Assembly (NCBI RefSeq): GCF_008801605.1
Contig: NZ_VZPJ01000011.1
Span: 124,001-188,000, forward strand
Direction: 5' to 3'
Source of the DNA: Pseudomonas brassicacearum subsp. brassicacearum
GTDB taxonomy: Bacteria; Pseudomonadota; Gammaproteobacteria; Pseudomonadales; Pseudomonadaceae
DNA: 64,000 nt
The translations under genes were made by a program, and so were the position numbers. Position 1 is the first letter of the stretch, and the number at the start of each line of letters is the position of its first letter. Below the pieces are notes generated by a model. That model was not told the origin of the DNA. It worked only from the letters and a program-made list of their open reading frames with translations, and made no database searches. Positions 25,206-33,805 of this stretch are shown here, piece by piece.

Positions 25206-26446
25206 TGTCGGATCTGGCGCAAGCAAAAGTCCAGAGCGACCTGGACATCGCACCGCTGTTGTTGCCCGCACAGGTGTTGCGCAACGATGCCGAGGCCATC
25301 AAAGCTGCCCATGAACTGGCGCAGGTCGCCCGTCAGCAGGCCGCGCGTCGTGACCAGCAACGCAAACTGCCCTGGGCAGAAATCGAGCAATTCACCCGCA
25401 GCGGATTGGGCAGCATCGCCATCCCCCGGGCATACGGCGGCCCGCAGGTTTCGTTCGTCACACTGGCCCACGTCTTCGCGATCATCTCCGCCGCTGATCC
25501 CGCCCTCGGGCAGATCCCGCAAAACCAGTTCGGCGTGCTCCAACTGATTCTCGGCACCGGCACCGAACGGCAGAAAAAAATCCTCTTGCAGAGCGTGCTC
25601 GAAGGTTGGCGCATCGGCAACGCCGGGCCGGAACGCGGTACTCGCAATACCCTTGAGCTCAAGGCTCGGATCACCGCCGACGGTGACGGATTTGTCATCA
25701 ATGGCCAGAAGTTCTATTCCACCGGCGCGCTGTTTGCCCATTGGGTCGCGGTCAAGGCGCTGAATGACGAGGGCCGGCAGGTGCTGGCGTTCGTGCGGCG
25801 CGGCACCCCGGGCCTGCGGATCGTCGACGACTGGTCGGGGTTCGGCCAGCGCACCACCGCCAGCGGCACCGTGCTGCTGAACAATGTGCGGGTGGATACC
25901 GAGTTGGTCCTGGATAACTGGCGCATCAACGAAATACCCGGTGTGCAAGGCGCGATTTCCCAACTGATCCAGGCCGCCATCGATGCGGGTATCGCCCGTG
26001 GCGCCATTGACGACGCCATCGCCTTCGTCCGTGAACGAGCCCGGCCCTGGGTCGACGCCAAGGTCGAGCGAGCCAGTGACGACCTCTACGTGATCGCCGA
26101 CATTGGCAAACTGAAAATCGAACTGCACGCCGCCGAAGCCTTGCTGCGCAAGGCCGGACAGGTGCTGGATCAGGTCAGTGCCGCCCCCATCACGGCGCAA
26201 TCGGCCGCCCGCGCCTCGATTGCCGTGGCCGAGGCCAAAGTGCTCACCACCGAGATCGCCCTGCAAGCCAGCGAAAAACTCTTCGAGCTGGCCGGCAGCC
26301 GCGCCACCCTCGCCGAATTCAACCTCGATCGCCACTGGCGCAACGCACGGGTCCACACCCTGCACGACCCGGTGCGCTGGAAGTATCACGCGGTAGGCGC
26401 CTACCACCTGAACGGCACCTTGCCGGCCCGCCATTCCTGGATCTGA
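25205..26446 (+). CDS. SfnB-family acyl-CoA dehydrogenase-like oxidoreductase (first copy)
   Basis: A 413-residue flavin-type dehydrogenase of the SfnB/DszC branch of the acyl-CoA dehydrogenase superfamily, linked to use of organosulfur compounds during sulfate starvation. Recognisable parts are the N-terminal helices, AYGGPQVSFVTLAHVFAIIS, the middle beta domain (FVINGQKFYSTGALFAHWVA) and the C-terminal DRHWRNARVHTLHDPVRWKY with catalytic-site His and Arg typical of DszC-like monooxygenases. ATG 25205 has GGAG ten bases upstream; a GTG at 25196 is a weaker alternative. The next gene is a paralogue and the third an FMN monooxygenase, so all act on the same unknown sulfur substrate or related ones. 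Confidence 0.85.
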   Translation: MSDLAQAKVQSDLDIAPLLLPAQVLRNDAEAIKAAHELAQVARQQAARRDQQRKLPWAEIEQFTRSGLGSIAIPRAYGGPQVSFVTLAHVFAIISAADPALGQIPQNQFGVLQLILGTGTERQKKILLQSVLEGWRIGNAGPERGTRNTLELKARITADGDGFVINGQKFYSTGALFAHWVAVKALNDEGRQVLAFVRRGTPGLRIVDDWSGFGQRTTASGTVLLNNVRVDTELVLDNWRINEIPGVQGAISQLIQAAIDAGIARGAIDDAIAFVRERARPWVDAKVERASDDLYVIADIGKLKIELHAAEALLRKAGQVLDQVSAAPITAQSAARASIAVAEAKVLTTEIALQASEKLFELAGSRATLAEFNLDRHWRNARVHTLHDPVRWKYHAVGAYHLNGTLPARHSWI

Positions 26447-26469
26447 CGACCCGACCTCTGGAGCAGTAC

Positions 26470-27663
26470 ATGACGTTTTCTCAACACGTCGCGGTGATCA
26501 CCAGCGATGAACAAGCCCTGATCGTGGCCAGCGACCTGGCCGATGACTTCAAGCGCGACAGCGCCCTGCGCGACCGCGAGCGCCGCCTGCCGTACCCGGA
26601 ACTGGAGGCTTTCTCCCGCTCGGGCCTGTGGGGCATCAGCGTGCCCAAGGCCTATGGCGGCGCCGGTGTTTCCAACGTCACCCTGGCCAAAGTCATCGCG
26701 CTGATTTCTCAGGCCGACGGCTCGCTGGGGCAAATTCCGCAAAATCATTTCTATGCCCTGGAAGTGCTGCGGGTAAACGGCACTGAAGCGCAAAGACAAC
26801 GCTTGTACGCCGAAGTACTCGCCGGCCAGCGCTTTGGTAATGCCCTGGCCGAACTTGGCACCAAGACTGCCCATGACCGCATCACCCAACTGCGCCGCGA
26901 CGGCGAGGGCTATCGCATCAACGGTCGCAAGTTCTACGCCACGGGCGCGATCTACGCCCAGCGCATCCCCACATCGGTGGTGGACGAAAACGGCGTGCAA
27001 CAACTGGCGTTCGTCCCTCGCAGCAGCCAAGGCCTGACGGTGATCGACGACTGGAGCGGTTTTGGCCAGCGCACCACGGGCAGTGGTTCGGTGGTGTTCG
27101 AAGACGTGTATGTCGCCGCCGCCGACATCGTGCCCTTCCAGAGCGCCTTCGAACGCCCCACACCGGTAGGGCCGCTGGCGCAGATTCTTCACGCCGCCAT
27201 CGACACCGGCATCGCCCGCGCCGCCTACGAAGACGCCCTGCATTTTGTCCGCAATAAAACCCGCCCCTGGATCGACGCCACCAGCGACGTCGCCACAGAA
27301 GACCCGCACACCCTCAAGAGTTTCGGCCAACTGAGCATCCGCCTGCACGCCGCCGAAGCCCTCTTGGAGCGCGCTGGTGAGTTTCTCGACCGAGCACAGG
27401 CCGACACCCGGGCCGACACAGTCGCCGCTGCCTCGATTGCCGTGGCCGAGGCCCGCGCCATCAGCACCGAGATTTCCCTGGCCGCCGGCAGCACGCTGTT
27501 CGAGTTGGCCGGCAGCCAGGCGACCCTGGCCGAACATGGCCTCGACCGCCACTGGCGCAACGCCCGGGTGCACACCCTGCATGACCCGGTGCGCTGGAAA
27601 TACCACGCGGTGGGCAACTTCTACCTCAACGATGAAAAACCGCCGCTGCGGGGGACCATCTGA
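26470..27663 (+). CDS. SfnB-family acyl-CoA dehydrogenase-like oxidoreductase (second copy)
   Basis: A 397-residue paralogue of the preceding protein, clearly similar along its whole length. Examples are KAYGGAGVSNVTLAKVIALI, YRINGRKFYATGAIYAQ, VIDDWSGFGQRTTGSG and DRHWRNARVHTLHDPVRWKY. It probably arose by tandem duplication, then diverged. It starts 23 bp after the first copy, and its stop overlaps the next start by one base. It is predicted to use reduced flavin to oxygenate a sulfur compound. Having two copies may mean two substrates or successive steps. Confidence 0.86.
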   Translation: MTFSQHVAVITSDEQALIVASDLADDFKRDSALRDRERRLPYPELEAFSRSGLWGISVPKAYGGAGVSNVTLAKVIALISQADGSLGQIPQNHFYALEVLRVNGTEAQRQRLYAEVLAGQRFGNALAELGTKTAHDRITQLRRDGEGYRINGRKFYATGAIYAQRIPTSVVDENGVQQLAFVPRSSQGLTVIDDWSGFGQRTTGSGSVVFEDVYVAAADIVPFQSAFERPTPVGPLAQILHAAIDTGIARAAYEDALHFVRNKTRPWIDATSDVATEDPHTLKSFGQLSIRLHAAEALLERAGEFLDRAQADTRADTVAAASIAVAEARAISTEISLAAGSTLFELAGSQATLAEHGLDRHWRNARVHTLHDPVRWKYHAVGNFYLNDEKPPLRGTI

Positions 27664-29021
27664 TGGCGGCCGGCAAGAAAAAGATCCTGCTCAACGCGTT
27701 CAACATGAACTGCATCGGGCACATCAATCACGGCCTGTGGACCCATCCCCAGGACACGTCGACCCAGTTCAATACGATCGAATACTGGACCGCCCTGGCG
27801 CAATTGCTCGAGCGCGGATTGTTCGACGGGTTGTTCATCGCCGACATCGTCGGGGTCTATGACGTGTACCAACAGTCGGTGGACGTCACGCTCAAGGAGT
27901 CGATCCAGCTGCCGGTCAACGACCCGTTGCTGCTGGTGTCCGCGATGGCCGCCGTGACGAAAAACCTCGGTTTCGGTCTCACCGCCAACCTGACCTACGA
28001 ACCGCCCTACCTGTTCGCCCGACGCATGAGCACCCTCGACCACCTGAGTCGCGGCCGGGTCGGCTGGAACATCGTCACCGGCTACCTGGACAGCGCCGCC
28101 AAGGCCATGGGCCTGACCGCGCAAGTCGAGCATGACCGCCGCTACGACCAGGCCGACGAATACCTGCAAGTGCTCTACAAACTGTGGGAGGGCAGTTGGG
28201 AAAACGACGCGGTGCTCAATGACCGCGTGCAGCGGATCTATGCCCGGCCGGAAAAAGTGCACAAGGTCCGGCACCAGGGCGAGTTCTACCAGGTCGAGGG
28301 CTATCACCTGTGCGAACCCTCGCCCCAGCGCACACCGGTGCTGTTCCAGGCCGGCAGTTCCGAGCGCGGCCTGCTGTTCGCCGGTCGGCATGCCGAGTGC
28401 GTGTTCATCAGCGGCCAGAGTAAACCGGCGACCAAGGCCCAGGTGGACAAGGTCCGCGCCAGCGCCGTAGAGGCCGGGCGCAACCCCGGGGACATCAAGG
28501 TGTTCATGGGCCTGAACGTGATCGTCGGCGAGACCGAAGCGGCCGCCTGGGCCAAGCATGCCGAGTACCTGAGCTACGCCAGCGCCGAGGCTGGCGTGGC
28601 GCATTTTTCCGCATCGACGGGGATCGATTTTTCCCAGTACGAACTGGACGAACCGATCCAGTACGTCAAGAGCAACGCCATCCAGTCCGCCACCAAGACC
28701 TTGCAGAACAACGACTGGACCCGGCGCAAATTGCTCGAGCAACACGCCCTGGGCGGTCGCTACATCACGGTGGTCGGTTCGCCCGAACAAGTGGCCGACG
28801 AGTTGGAGTCCTGGATCGCCGAAACCGGCCTCGATGGCTTCAACCTGACCCGCATCGTCACGCCGCAAAGCTACGTGGACTTCATCGATCTGGTGGTCCC
28901 CGAGTTACAGCGACGCGGCTCATACAAGACCGAATACGACAACGGCACCCTGCGCGAAAAACTGTTTCACGCACAGGCCCATCTCCCCAAGCAACACACC
29001 GGTTCGACTTACCGGCACTGA
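27663..29021 (+). CDS. FMN-dependent monooxygenase of the NtaA/SnaA/DszA family
   Basis: A 452-residue class C flavin monooxygenase with a luciferase-like TIM barrel. Features are ILLNAFNMNCIGHINHGLW at the N terminus, the long insert ADIVGVYDVYQQSVDVTLKE, NIVTGYLDSAAKAMG and PVLFQAGSSERGLLFAGRHA, all typical of NtaA/DszA. Such enzymes use FMNH2 from a separate reductase to cleave C-S or C-N bonds, for example in sulfones. No flavin reductase gene is adjacent. Its start overlaps the stop of the second SfnB-like gene, so it belongs to the same operon and probably acts after or beside the dehydrogenases. Confidence 0.87.
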   Translation: MAAGKKKILLNAFNMNCIGHINHGLWTHPQDTSTQFNTIEYWTALAQLLERGLFDGLFIADIVGVYDVYQQSVDVTLKESIQLPVNDPLLLVSAMAAVTKNLGFGLTANLTYEPPYLFARRMSTLDHLSRGRVGWNIVTGYLDSAAKAMGLTAQVEHDRRYDQADEYLQVLYKLWEGSWENDAVLNDRVQRIYARPEKVHKVRHQGEFYQVEGYHLCEPSPQRTPVLFQAGSSERGLLFAGRHAECVFISGQSKPATKAQVDKVRASAVEAGRNPGDIKVFMGLNVIVGETEAAAWAKHAEYLSYASAEAGVAHFSASTGIDFSQYELDEPIQYVKSNAIQSATKTLQNNDWTRRKLLEQHALGGRYITVVGSPEQVADELESWIAETGLDGFNLTRIVTPQSYVDFIDLVVPELQRRGSYKTEYDNGTLREKLFHAQAHLPKQHTGSTYRH

Positions 29022-29038
29022 CGTGGGAGCAAGGCACT

Positions 29039-29125
29039 GTGGGAGCAAAGCTTGCTCGCGATGCAGACACCTCGCTTTTTGAGAGACCGCATCAACTTCA
29101 TCGCGGGCAAGCCTTGCTCCCACAT
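29039..29125. repeat. REPIN between the monooxygenase and metQ-like genes
   Basis: TGTGGGAGCAAAGCTTGCTC and GGGCAAGCCTTGCTCCCACA bound an 87-bp inverted repeat. A partial copy (GTGGGAGCAAGGCAC, 29024-29038) adjoins it. It may reduce transcription into the transporter genes. Confidence 0.85.
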
Positions 29126-29179
29126 AGCTCTGTTCGCCAAAAAATATGCACCTCCTCCTAAATGACTGGAATAACTGAC

Positions 29180-29989
29180 ATGACCAAGCACTTCCTGACC
29201 CTGCCAGTCAAAACCCTGGCCCTGGCCCTCGGCCTGTTCAGCTCGGCGCTGTTTGCCGCCGATGCGCCGTTGAAAATCGGCACCACCGCCGCGTTCGCCA
29301 TTCCCCTGGAAGCGGCCGTCGAAGAAGCCGGCAAGCAAGGCTTGAAGGTCGAGCTGGTGGAGTTCAGCGATTGGATCGCGCCCAACGTCAGCCTGGCCTC
29401 TGGCGATATCGACGTGAATTACTTCCAGCACATCCCGTTCCTGGAAAATGCCAAGGCCGCAGCCGGGTTCGACCTGGTGCCCTTTGCGCCGGGGATCATC
29501 AACAACGTCGGCCTCTATTCGAAAAAATACAAAAGCTTCGACGAACTGCCAGAAGGTGCCAGCGTCGCCATTGCCAACGACCCGATCAACAGCGGTCGCG
29601 GCCTGCAACTGTTGGCCAAGGCCGGACTGATCAGCCTCAAGCCGGGCGTCGGCTACAAGGCCACCGAAGACGACATCGTCGCCAACCCGAAGAAGCTCAA
29701 GATCCTGCAGGTCGAAGCCGTGCAGTTGGTGCGCGCTTATGAAGACGCCGACCTGGTGCAGGGTTATCCCGCCTACATCCGCCTGGCCAAGACCTTCGAC
29801 GCCAGCTCCGCCTTGCTGTTCGACGGCCTCGATCACAAGGAATACGTGATTCAGTTCGTGATCCAGCCCAAGAGCAAGAACGATCCACGGCTGATCAAGT
29901 TCGTCGACATCTACCAACACTCGCCAGCCGTGCGCGCCGCCCTGGACAAGGCCCACGGAAAGCTCTACCAAGCCGGTTGGGAAGGCTGA
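29180..29989 (+). CDS. MetQ/NlpA-family ABC substrate-binding protein
   Basis: A 269-residue periplasmic binding protein of the NlpA/MetQ family. The signal peptide ends near LFA/AD (residue 26). It has no lipobox cysteine, unlike many MetQ lipoproteins. Conserved parts are PNVSLASGDIDVNYFQHIPF, SVAIANDPINSGRGLQLLAK and VQGYPAYIRLAK. ATG 29180 is preferred over an ATG at 29162, which lacks a ribosome site. With the following ATPase and permease it makes a MetNIQ-type importer. In this operon the ligand may be the organosulfur substrate of the oxygenases, not methionine. Confidence 0.86.
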   Translation: MTKHFLTLPVKTLALALGLFSSALFAADAPLKIGTTAAFAIPLEAAVEEAGKQGLKVELVEFSDWIAPNVSLASGDIDVNYFQHIPFLENAKAAAGFDLVPFAPGIINNVGLYSKKYKSFDELPEGASVAIANDPINSGRGLQLLAKAGLISLKPGVGYKATEDDIVANPKKLKILQVEAVQLVRAYEDADLVQGYPAYIRLAKTFDASSALLFDGLDHKEYVIQFVIQPKSKNDPRLIKFVDIYQHSPAVRAALDKAHGKLYQAGWEG

Positions 29990-29990
29990 C

Positions 29991-31115
29991 ATGAACGCCG
30001 TCAACGCTCGACTCCGACACGAAGCCCCCACGCCCCAGAGCGCCGAACACACCGAACTGCATCCGGAGCTCAACCGTGCCCATGTGCGCTTCATCGGCCT
30101 GGGCAAGACCTATAACGGTGCCCAGGGTCCGGTGGCCGCGCTGCAAGGCATCGACCTGGCGATCCAGCGCGGCGAGGTGTTCGGCATCATCGGCCGCAGC
30201 GGCGCCGGCAAGTCGTCGCTGATCCGCACCATCAACCGCCTCGAACAACCCACCAGTGGCCGGATGTTGATCGATCAGATAGACATCGGCGAGTTCGATG
30301 AAGACCGCCTGGTGGAACTGCGTCGGCGCATCGGCATGATCTTCCAGCACTTCAACCTGATGTCGGCCAAGACCGTGTGGCAGAACGTTGAGCTGCCGCT
30401 GAAAGTCGCTGGCGTGCCCAAGGAGCAACGCCAGCGCAAAGTTCGCGAGCTGCTGGAACTGGTCGGCCTGCAAGGCAAGCACAAGGCCTATCCGGCGCAA
30501 CTTTCGGGCGGGCAGAAACAGCGGGTGGGGATTGCCCGGGCACTGGTGCATGACCCGCAGATTTTGTTGTGCGATGAAGCCACCTCGGCCCTGGACCCGG
30601 AGACCACACAATCGATCCTCGGCCTGCTGCGCGAAATCAACCAGCGGTTGGGCCTGACCATCGTGTTGATCACCCATGAAATGGCGGTGATTCGCGAAGT
30701 CTGCGACCGGGTCGTGGTGCTTGAGCAAGGGCGGATCGTCGAGCAGGGGCCGGTCTGGGAAGTGTTTGGCAACCCGCAACACGAGGTCAGTCGAACACTG
30801 CTGGCACCGTTGCAACACGCGATACCGGAAGAACTGCAAAACCGCTTGCAGACGCAGCCGGCATCGGCGGATGCCGCCATTGTGCTGCGCCTGCAATTCA
30901 CCGGCATAGATCGTGAAGAGCCGGATCTCGCCGCTTTGTTCAGCGCCCTCGGTGGACGGGTGCGACTGCTGCACGGCGGCATCGAGCGAATTCAGGGCCA
31001 CGGGCTGGGGCAATTGCTACTGGCCGTGAGCGGTTCGTCGTGGGGCGCCGAGGAACTGCGGCAACGGGCGGGCAATTGGGCGCAACGGGTAGAGGTGCTG
31101 GGTTATGTGGTTTGA
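29991..31115 (+). CDS. MetN-type ABC transporter ATP-binding protein
   Basis: A 374-residue ABC ATPase with an N-terminal extension of about 30 residues. Walker A is GRSGAGKSS (about residues 65-73), the signature is LSGGQKQRVGIARAL, Walker B is ILLCDEATSALDPE and the switch is LITHEMAVIREV. The C-terminal NIL regulatory domain (about 300-374) is the methionine-sensing domain of MetN. The gene follows the binding protein after one base, with GGAAGG as ribosome site, and overlaps the permease start by 11 bases. Confidence 0.9.
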   Translation: MNAVNARLRHEAPTPQSAEHTELHPELNRAHVRFIGLGKTYNGAQGPVAALQGIDLAIQRGEVFGIIGRSGAGKSSLIRTINRLEQPTSGRMLIDQIDIGEFDEDRLVELRRRIGMIFQHFNLMSAKTVWQNVELPLKVAGVPKEQRQRKVRELLELVGLQGKHKAYPAQLSGGQKQRVGIARALVHDPQILLCDEATSALDPETTQSILGLLREINQRLGLTIVLITHEMAVIREVCDRVVVLEQGRIVEQGPVWEVFGNPQHEVSRTLLAPLQHAIPEELQNRLQTQPASADAAIVLRLQFTGIDREEPDLAALFSALGGRVRLLHGGIERIQGHGLGQLLLAVSGSSWGAEELRQRAGNWAQRVEVLGYVV

Positions 31116-31749
31116 TCGGCTGTTGCAGGGTTTCATCGACACGTTCCTGATGGTCGGCGTGTCGTCGCTGATCGCGTTGTTGGCGGGCATCCCGCTGGCG
31201 GTGATCCTGGTGACCAGCGGCAAGGGCGGGATCTATGAAGCGCCGGTCTTGAACCGAGCCCTGGGCGCGTTCGTGAACCTGTTCCGCTCGATACCGTTCC
31301 TGATTCTGATGGTGGCGTTGATCCCGTTCACCCGGCTGATCGTCGGTACCACCTATGGCGTGTGGGCAGCGGTAGTACCGCTGACCATCGCCGCCACACC
31401 GTTCTTTGCCCGCATCGCCGAAGTCAGCCTGCGGGAGGTTGACCATGGTCTGATCGAAGCGGCCCAGGCCATGGGTTGCCGACGCTGGCACATTGTCTGG
31501 CATGTATTGCTGCCCGAAGCGCTGCCGGGCATCGTCGGCGGTTTTACCATCACCTTGGTGACCATGATCAACTCTTCGGCCATGGCCGGAGCGATCGGTG
31601 CCGGCGGCCTGGGCGACATCGCCTACCGGTACGGCTACCAGCGATTCGACAGCCAGATCATGCTCACGGTGATCGTGTTGCTGGTGGCGCTGGTGGCAGT
31701 GATCCAGTTGGGTGGCGACCGCCTGGCACGCGGCTTGAACAAGCGCTGA
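31105..31749 (+). CDS. MetI-type ABC transporter permease
   Basis: A 214-residue inner-membrane permease with five hydrophobic segments. The first is GVSSLIALLAGIPLAVILV (about residues 17-35). The EAA loop is EAAQAMGCRRWHIVWHVLLP. The C-terminal half has TLVTMINSSAMAGAIGAGGL, typical of MetI. Length and order (binding protein, ATPase, permease) fit a MetQNI-like importer whose ligand may differ from methionine. A perfect REP palindrome follows the stop. Confidence 0.9.
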   Translation: MWFDRLLQGFIDTFLMVGVSSLIALLAGIPLAVILVTSGKGGIYEAPVLNRALGAFVNLFRSIPFLILMVALIPFTRLIVGTTYGVWAAVVPLTIAATPFFARIAEVSLREVDHGLIEAAQAMGCRRWHIVWHVLLPEALPGIVGGFTITLVTMINSSAMAGAIGAGGLGDIAYRYGYQRFDSQIMLTVIVLLVALVAVIQLGGDRLARGLNKR

Positions 31750-31766
31750 CCGGGGGGAGCAGTTGA

Positions 31767-31795
31767 CCTGTGGGAGCAAAGCTTGCTCCCACAGG
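31767..31795. repeat. REP palindrome after the MetI-type gene
   Basis: CCTGTGGGAGCAA, AGC and TTGCTCCCACAGG form a 29-bp palindrome 18 bp after the stop. It is well placed to end or protect the operon transcript. Confidence 0.88.
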
Positions 31796-31850
31796 CAGAC
31801 CAGCGGGCTTGCGGTATAGTCACCTGACGCTCCTCACTCAAGCCCCAATC

Positions 31851-32480
31851 ATGAAACACACCACCGAAGACCTGCACGCCATCACCGCCACGACCCTGGG
31901 CCATTACAACGCCGTGGCAGAAAGCTTTCGCGAAGGCACCCGCGATCACGATGTCAGCCAGAACATCGACGCCTTGCTGCGCCATATCCAGGGCGAGGCA
32001 CCGCTGCACATCCTGGATTTGGGCTGCGGCCCGGGGCGCGACCTGCGCACATTCACGGCCATGGGTCATGTCGCGGTCGGCCTCGACGGTTCAGAAAAGT
32101 TTGCCCGGATGGCGCGCCAGGACAGCGGCTGTGAAGTGTGGCAACAGGACTTCCTGGAACTCGACCTGCCGGCCGAGCGCTTTGACGGGATTTTCGCCAA
32201 CGCGGTGCTGTTTCATGTGCCCGTCCAGGAACTGCCTCGAGTGCTCAAGCAACTGCACGCCACGCTCAAGCCCGGCGGCGCGCTGTTCAGCTCAAACCCG
32301 CGAGGCGAAAACCAGGAGGGCTGGAACGGCCAGCGCTTCGGCGCCTACCACGACCTCGCGGCCTGGCGCACGTTGCTTGGCGACGCAGGCTTCGTGGAAC
32401 TGGAGCATTACTACCGACCGGCTGGGCTGCCGCGGGAGCAACAGCCTTGGTTGGCGAGTGTCTGGCGTAAACCTGCTTAA
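31851..32480 (+). CDS. Class I SAM-dependent methyltransferase
   Basis: A 209-residue protein with a Rossmann methyltransferase fold. Motif I is ILDLGCGPGRDLRTF (about residues 54-68), the acidic end of strand two is VGLDGSEKF, and motif IV is FDGIFANAVLFHVP. Most similar in style to small ubiquinone/thiopurine-like methyltransferases, but the substrate cannot be told. ATG 31851 follows CAATC with no clear ribosome site. A TATAGT -10 box is at 31815-31820. A perfect REP follows the stop, and the next gene converges. Confidence 0.83.
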   Translation: MKHTTEDLHAITATTLGHYNAVAESFREGTRDHDVSQNIDALLRHIQGEAPLHILDLGCGPGRDLRTFTAMGHVAVGLDGSEKFARMARQDSGCEVWQQDFLELDLPAERFDGIFANAVLFHVPVQELPRVLKQLHATLKPGGALFSSNPRGENQEGWNGQRFGAYHDLAAWRTLLGDAGFVELEHYYRPAGLPREQQPWLASVWRKPA

Positions 32481-32490
32481 CATTTGAAGA

Positions 32491-32518
32491 CGCCATCGCG
32501 AGCTTGCTCGCGATGGCG
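32491..32518. repeat. Perfect 28-bp palindrome (inner REP part)
   Basis: CGCCATCGCGAGC and GCTCGCGATGGCG form 13-bp perfect arms around TT between two convergent genes. It is the ATCGCGAGC half of the REP made into its own palindrome, and probably a shared terminator-like hairpin. Confidence 0.85.
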
Positions 32519-32563
32519 GTGTATTGGCCAATGAAGCGCCATGGCCTCATCGCCTGAAAGGCT

Positions 32564-33130
32564 TCACTCCTGCTTACCCAACCACTTCTGCGACAACTTC
32601 TCCAACCGCCCGTCATCCTTGATACGCGCCAGGGCGTTGTCCAGGCTGGCCTTGAACGCCGGGTTGCCCTTCTGGAACGGAATCACCAGGCTCGGCGCCG
32701 GCTCGCTCTTTTTTTCTGGCTGGAATGACTGCGCCATGACCAACGGGCGTGGCGTCTCATCCTTGCTCGCCAGCAGTTGTGCATCCGGATGGCTGTAAAC
32801 GGCGCTGGTGTCGAAACGTTCCGCCAGTTCCGGGGTCATTGCTATGTGGTTGATGGCGACGTCGTACTTGCCGCTCTCCACCCCGCTCATCAGGTCGCCG
32901 GCATCGGTGACCACGAAGTCGGGGCGTACATCGAGCTCACTGGCAAGCATTTCGCCCAGTTCCACTTCGAAACCAGTGAGTTTGCCGTCTTCCTTGAAGT
33001 TGAAGGGCGCGGTGTTGGCCTCGAGGGCAATGCGCAGTTCGCCACGGTCATTGATGTCATCGATCAGTTCGGCATGAGCCAGGGGACTCAAAAGGGGTAG
33101 CAGGCAAATCAGGCCAGGCAGAAAGCGCAT
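32564..33130 (-). CDS. Short family-3 amino-acid-binding protein lacking the second lobe
   Basis: A 188-residue periplasmic protein with signal peptide ending AHA/EL (residue 20) and ribosome site AAGGAG. It matches the first lobe of polar-amino-acid binding proteins: LRIALEANTAPFNFKEDGKL, TGFEVELGEMLASELDV and DVAINHIAMTPELAERFD. It also has the C-terminal closing helices (ALARIKDDGRLEKLSQKWLG). The 75 or so residues that form lobe two in relatives such as TcyJ are replaced by a short charged linker (near KDETPRPLVMAQSFQPEKKS). The frame is intact, so this looks like a stable shortened protein and not a fresh pseudogene. No ABC genes are adjacent. It may sense or chaperone and may not transport. 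Confidence 0.78.
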   Translation of the reverse strand: MRFLPGLICLLPLLSPLAHAELIDDINDRGELRIALEANTAPFNFKEDGKLTGFEVELGEMLASELDVRPDFVVTDAGDLMSGVESGKYDVAINHIAMTPELAERFDTSAVYSHPDAQLLASKDETPRPLVMAQSFQPEKKSEPAPSLVIPFQKGNPAFKASLDNALARIKDDGRLEKLSQKWLGKQE

Positions 33131-33263
33131 GGTCACTCCTTTGTATTTATACAAGCGACGCTCGTTTCAGGCTCGCTTTGCTATGGTTGTTGCAGGCTTC
33201 GACAACGATTGGTCATGAAGTTGTCATGGCCAGGCGGATTTCATGGAAAAACTGGAGAAAAAA

Positions 33264-33689
33264 ATGAAAAGCTTTATGTCTCGTGCCGCGTTGACCGGCC
33301 TGTTACTGGGCGCTTCGATGCTGGCAACCGCCGCGACCCCGGCGCCCAAAGGTGCAGAAGTGTTCATCGTTTCCCCGGCAGACGGCGCCACCGTCGCCCA
33401 GGAATTCACGGTCAAGTTCGGCGTCAAGGATATCTCCCTGGCTCCGGCCGGCGATATGACCAAAAACACCGGGCACCACCATTTGCTGATCGATGTCGAC
33501 AAACTGCCTGCCGCCGGCGCGCCGATTCCAAACGACGCCAACCACATGCACTTCGGCAAGGCACAAACCCAGGCCACCATCAAACTGACCCCGGGCAAGC
33601 ACACCTTGCAATTGATCCTGGGCGACACCGGCCATATGCCGTTCGATCCGTCGATCGTGTCCGAGAAAATCACTGTCAACGTGAAATAA
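33264..33689 (+). CDS. DUF4399 periplasmic protein
   Basis: A 141-residue secreted protein of the DUF4399 family. The signal peptide ends near ATA at residue 23. The mature part has FIVSPADGATVAQEFTVKFG, the HHH-containing NTGHHHLLIDVD and HMHFGKAQTQATIKLTPGKH, giving a histidine-rich small beta domain that could bind metal. The function is unknown. I chose ATG 33264 because GGAGAAAAAA lies directly upstream; an earlier ATG at 33243 has a poorer site. It is divergent from the shortened binding protein and ends at a bidirectional terminator. Confidence 0.82.
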   Translation: MKSFMSRAALTGLLLGASMLATAATPAPKGAEVFIVSPADGATVAQEFTVKFGVKDISLAPAGDMTKNTGHHHLLIDVDKLPAAGAPIPNDANHMHFGKAQTQATIKLTPGKHTLQLILGDTGHMPFDPSIVSEKITVNVK

Positions 33690-33753
33690 CACGCACCGGC
33701 TGACGCAACACAAACACCTGTGGGTTTCATGCTGCCCCCGGTGTCAGGCAATA

Positions 33754-33786
33754 AAAAACGGGAGCCCTTTCGGGGCTCCCGTTTTT
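33754..33786. terminator. Bidirectional intrinsic terminator
   Basis: AAAAACGGGAGCCCT-TTC-GGGGCTCCCGTTTTT is a strong GC-rich hairpin with A and T tracts on its two sides, between the convergent DUF4399 and serA genes. It suits termination in both directions. Confidence 0.92.
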
Positions 33787-33805
33787 AATTGCAAGCCAGG
33801 CCTGC

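Noticed and set aside
32564..33130. Calling the short amino-acid-binding protein a pseudogene
   Set aside because: There is no frameshift or stop; signal peptide, first lobe and C-terminal helices are intact and a good ribosome site is present. A clean internal deletion with a kept frame fits a functional shortened protein better, though this is unproven.
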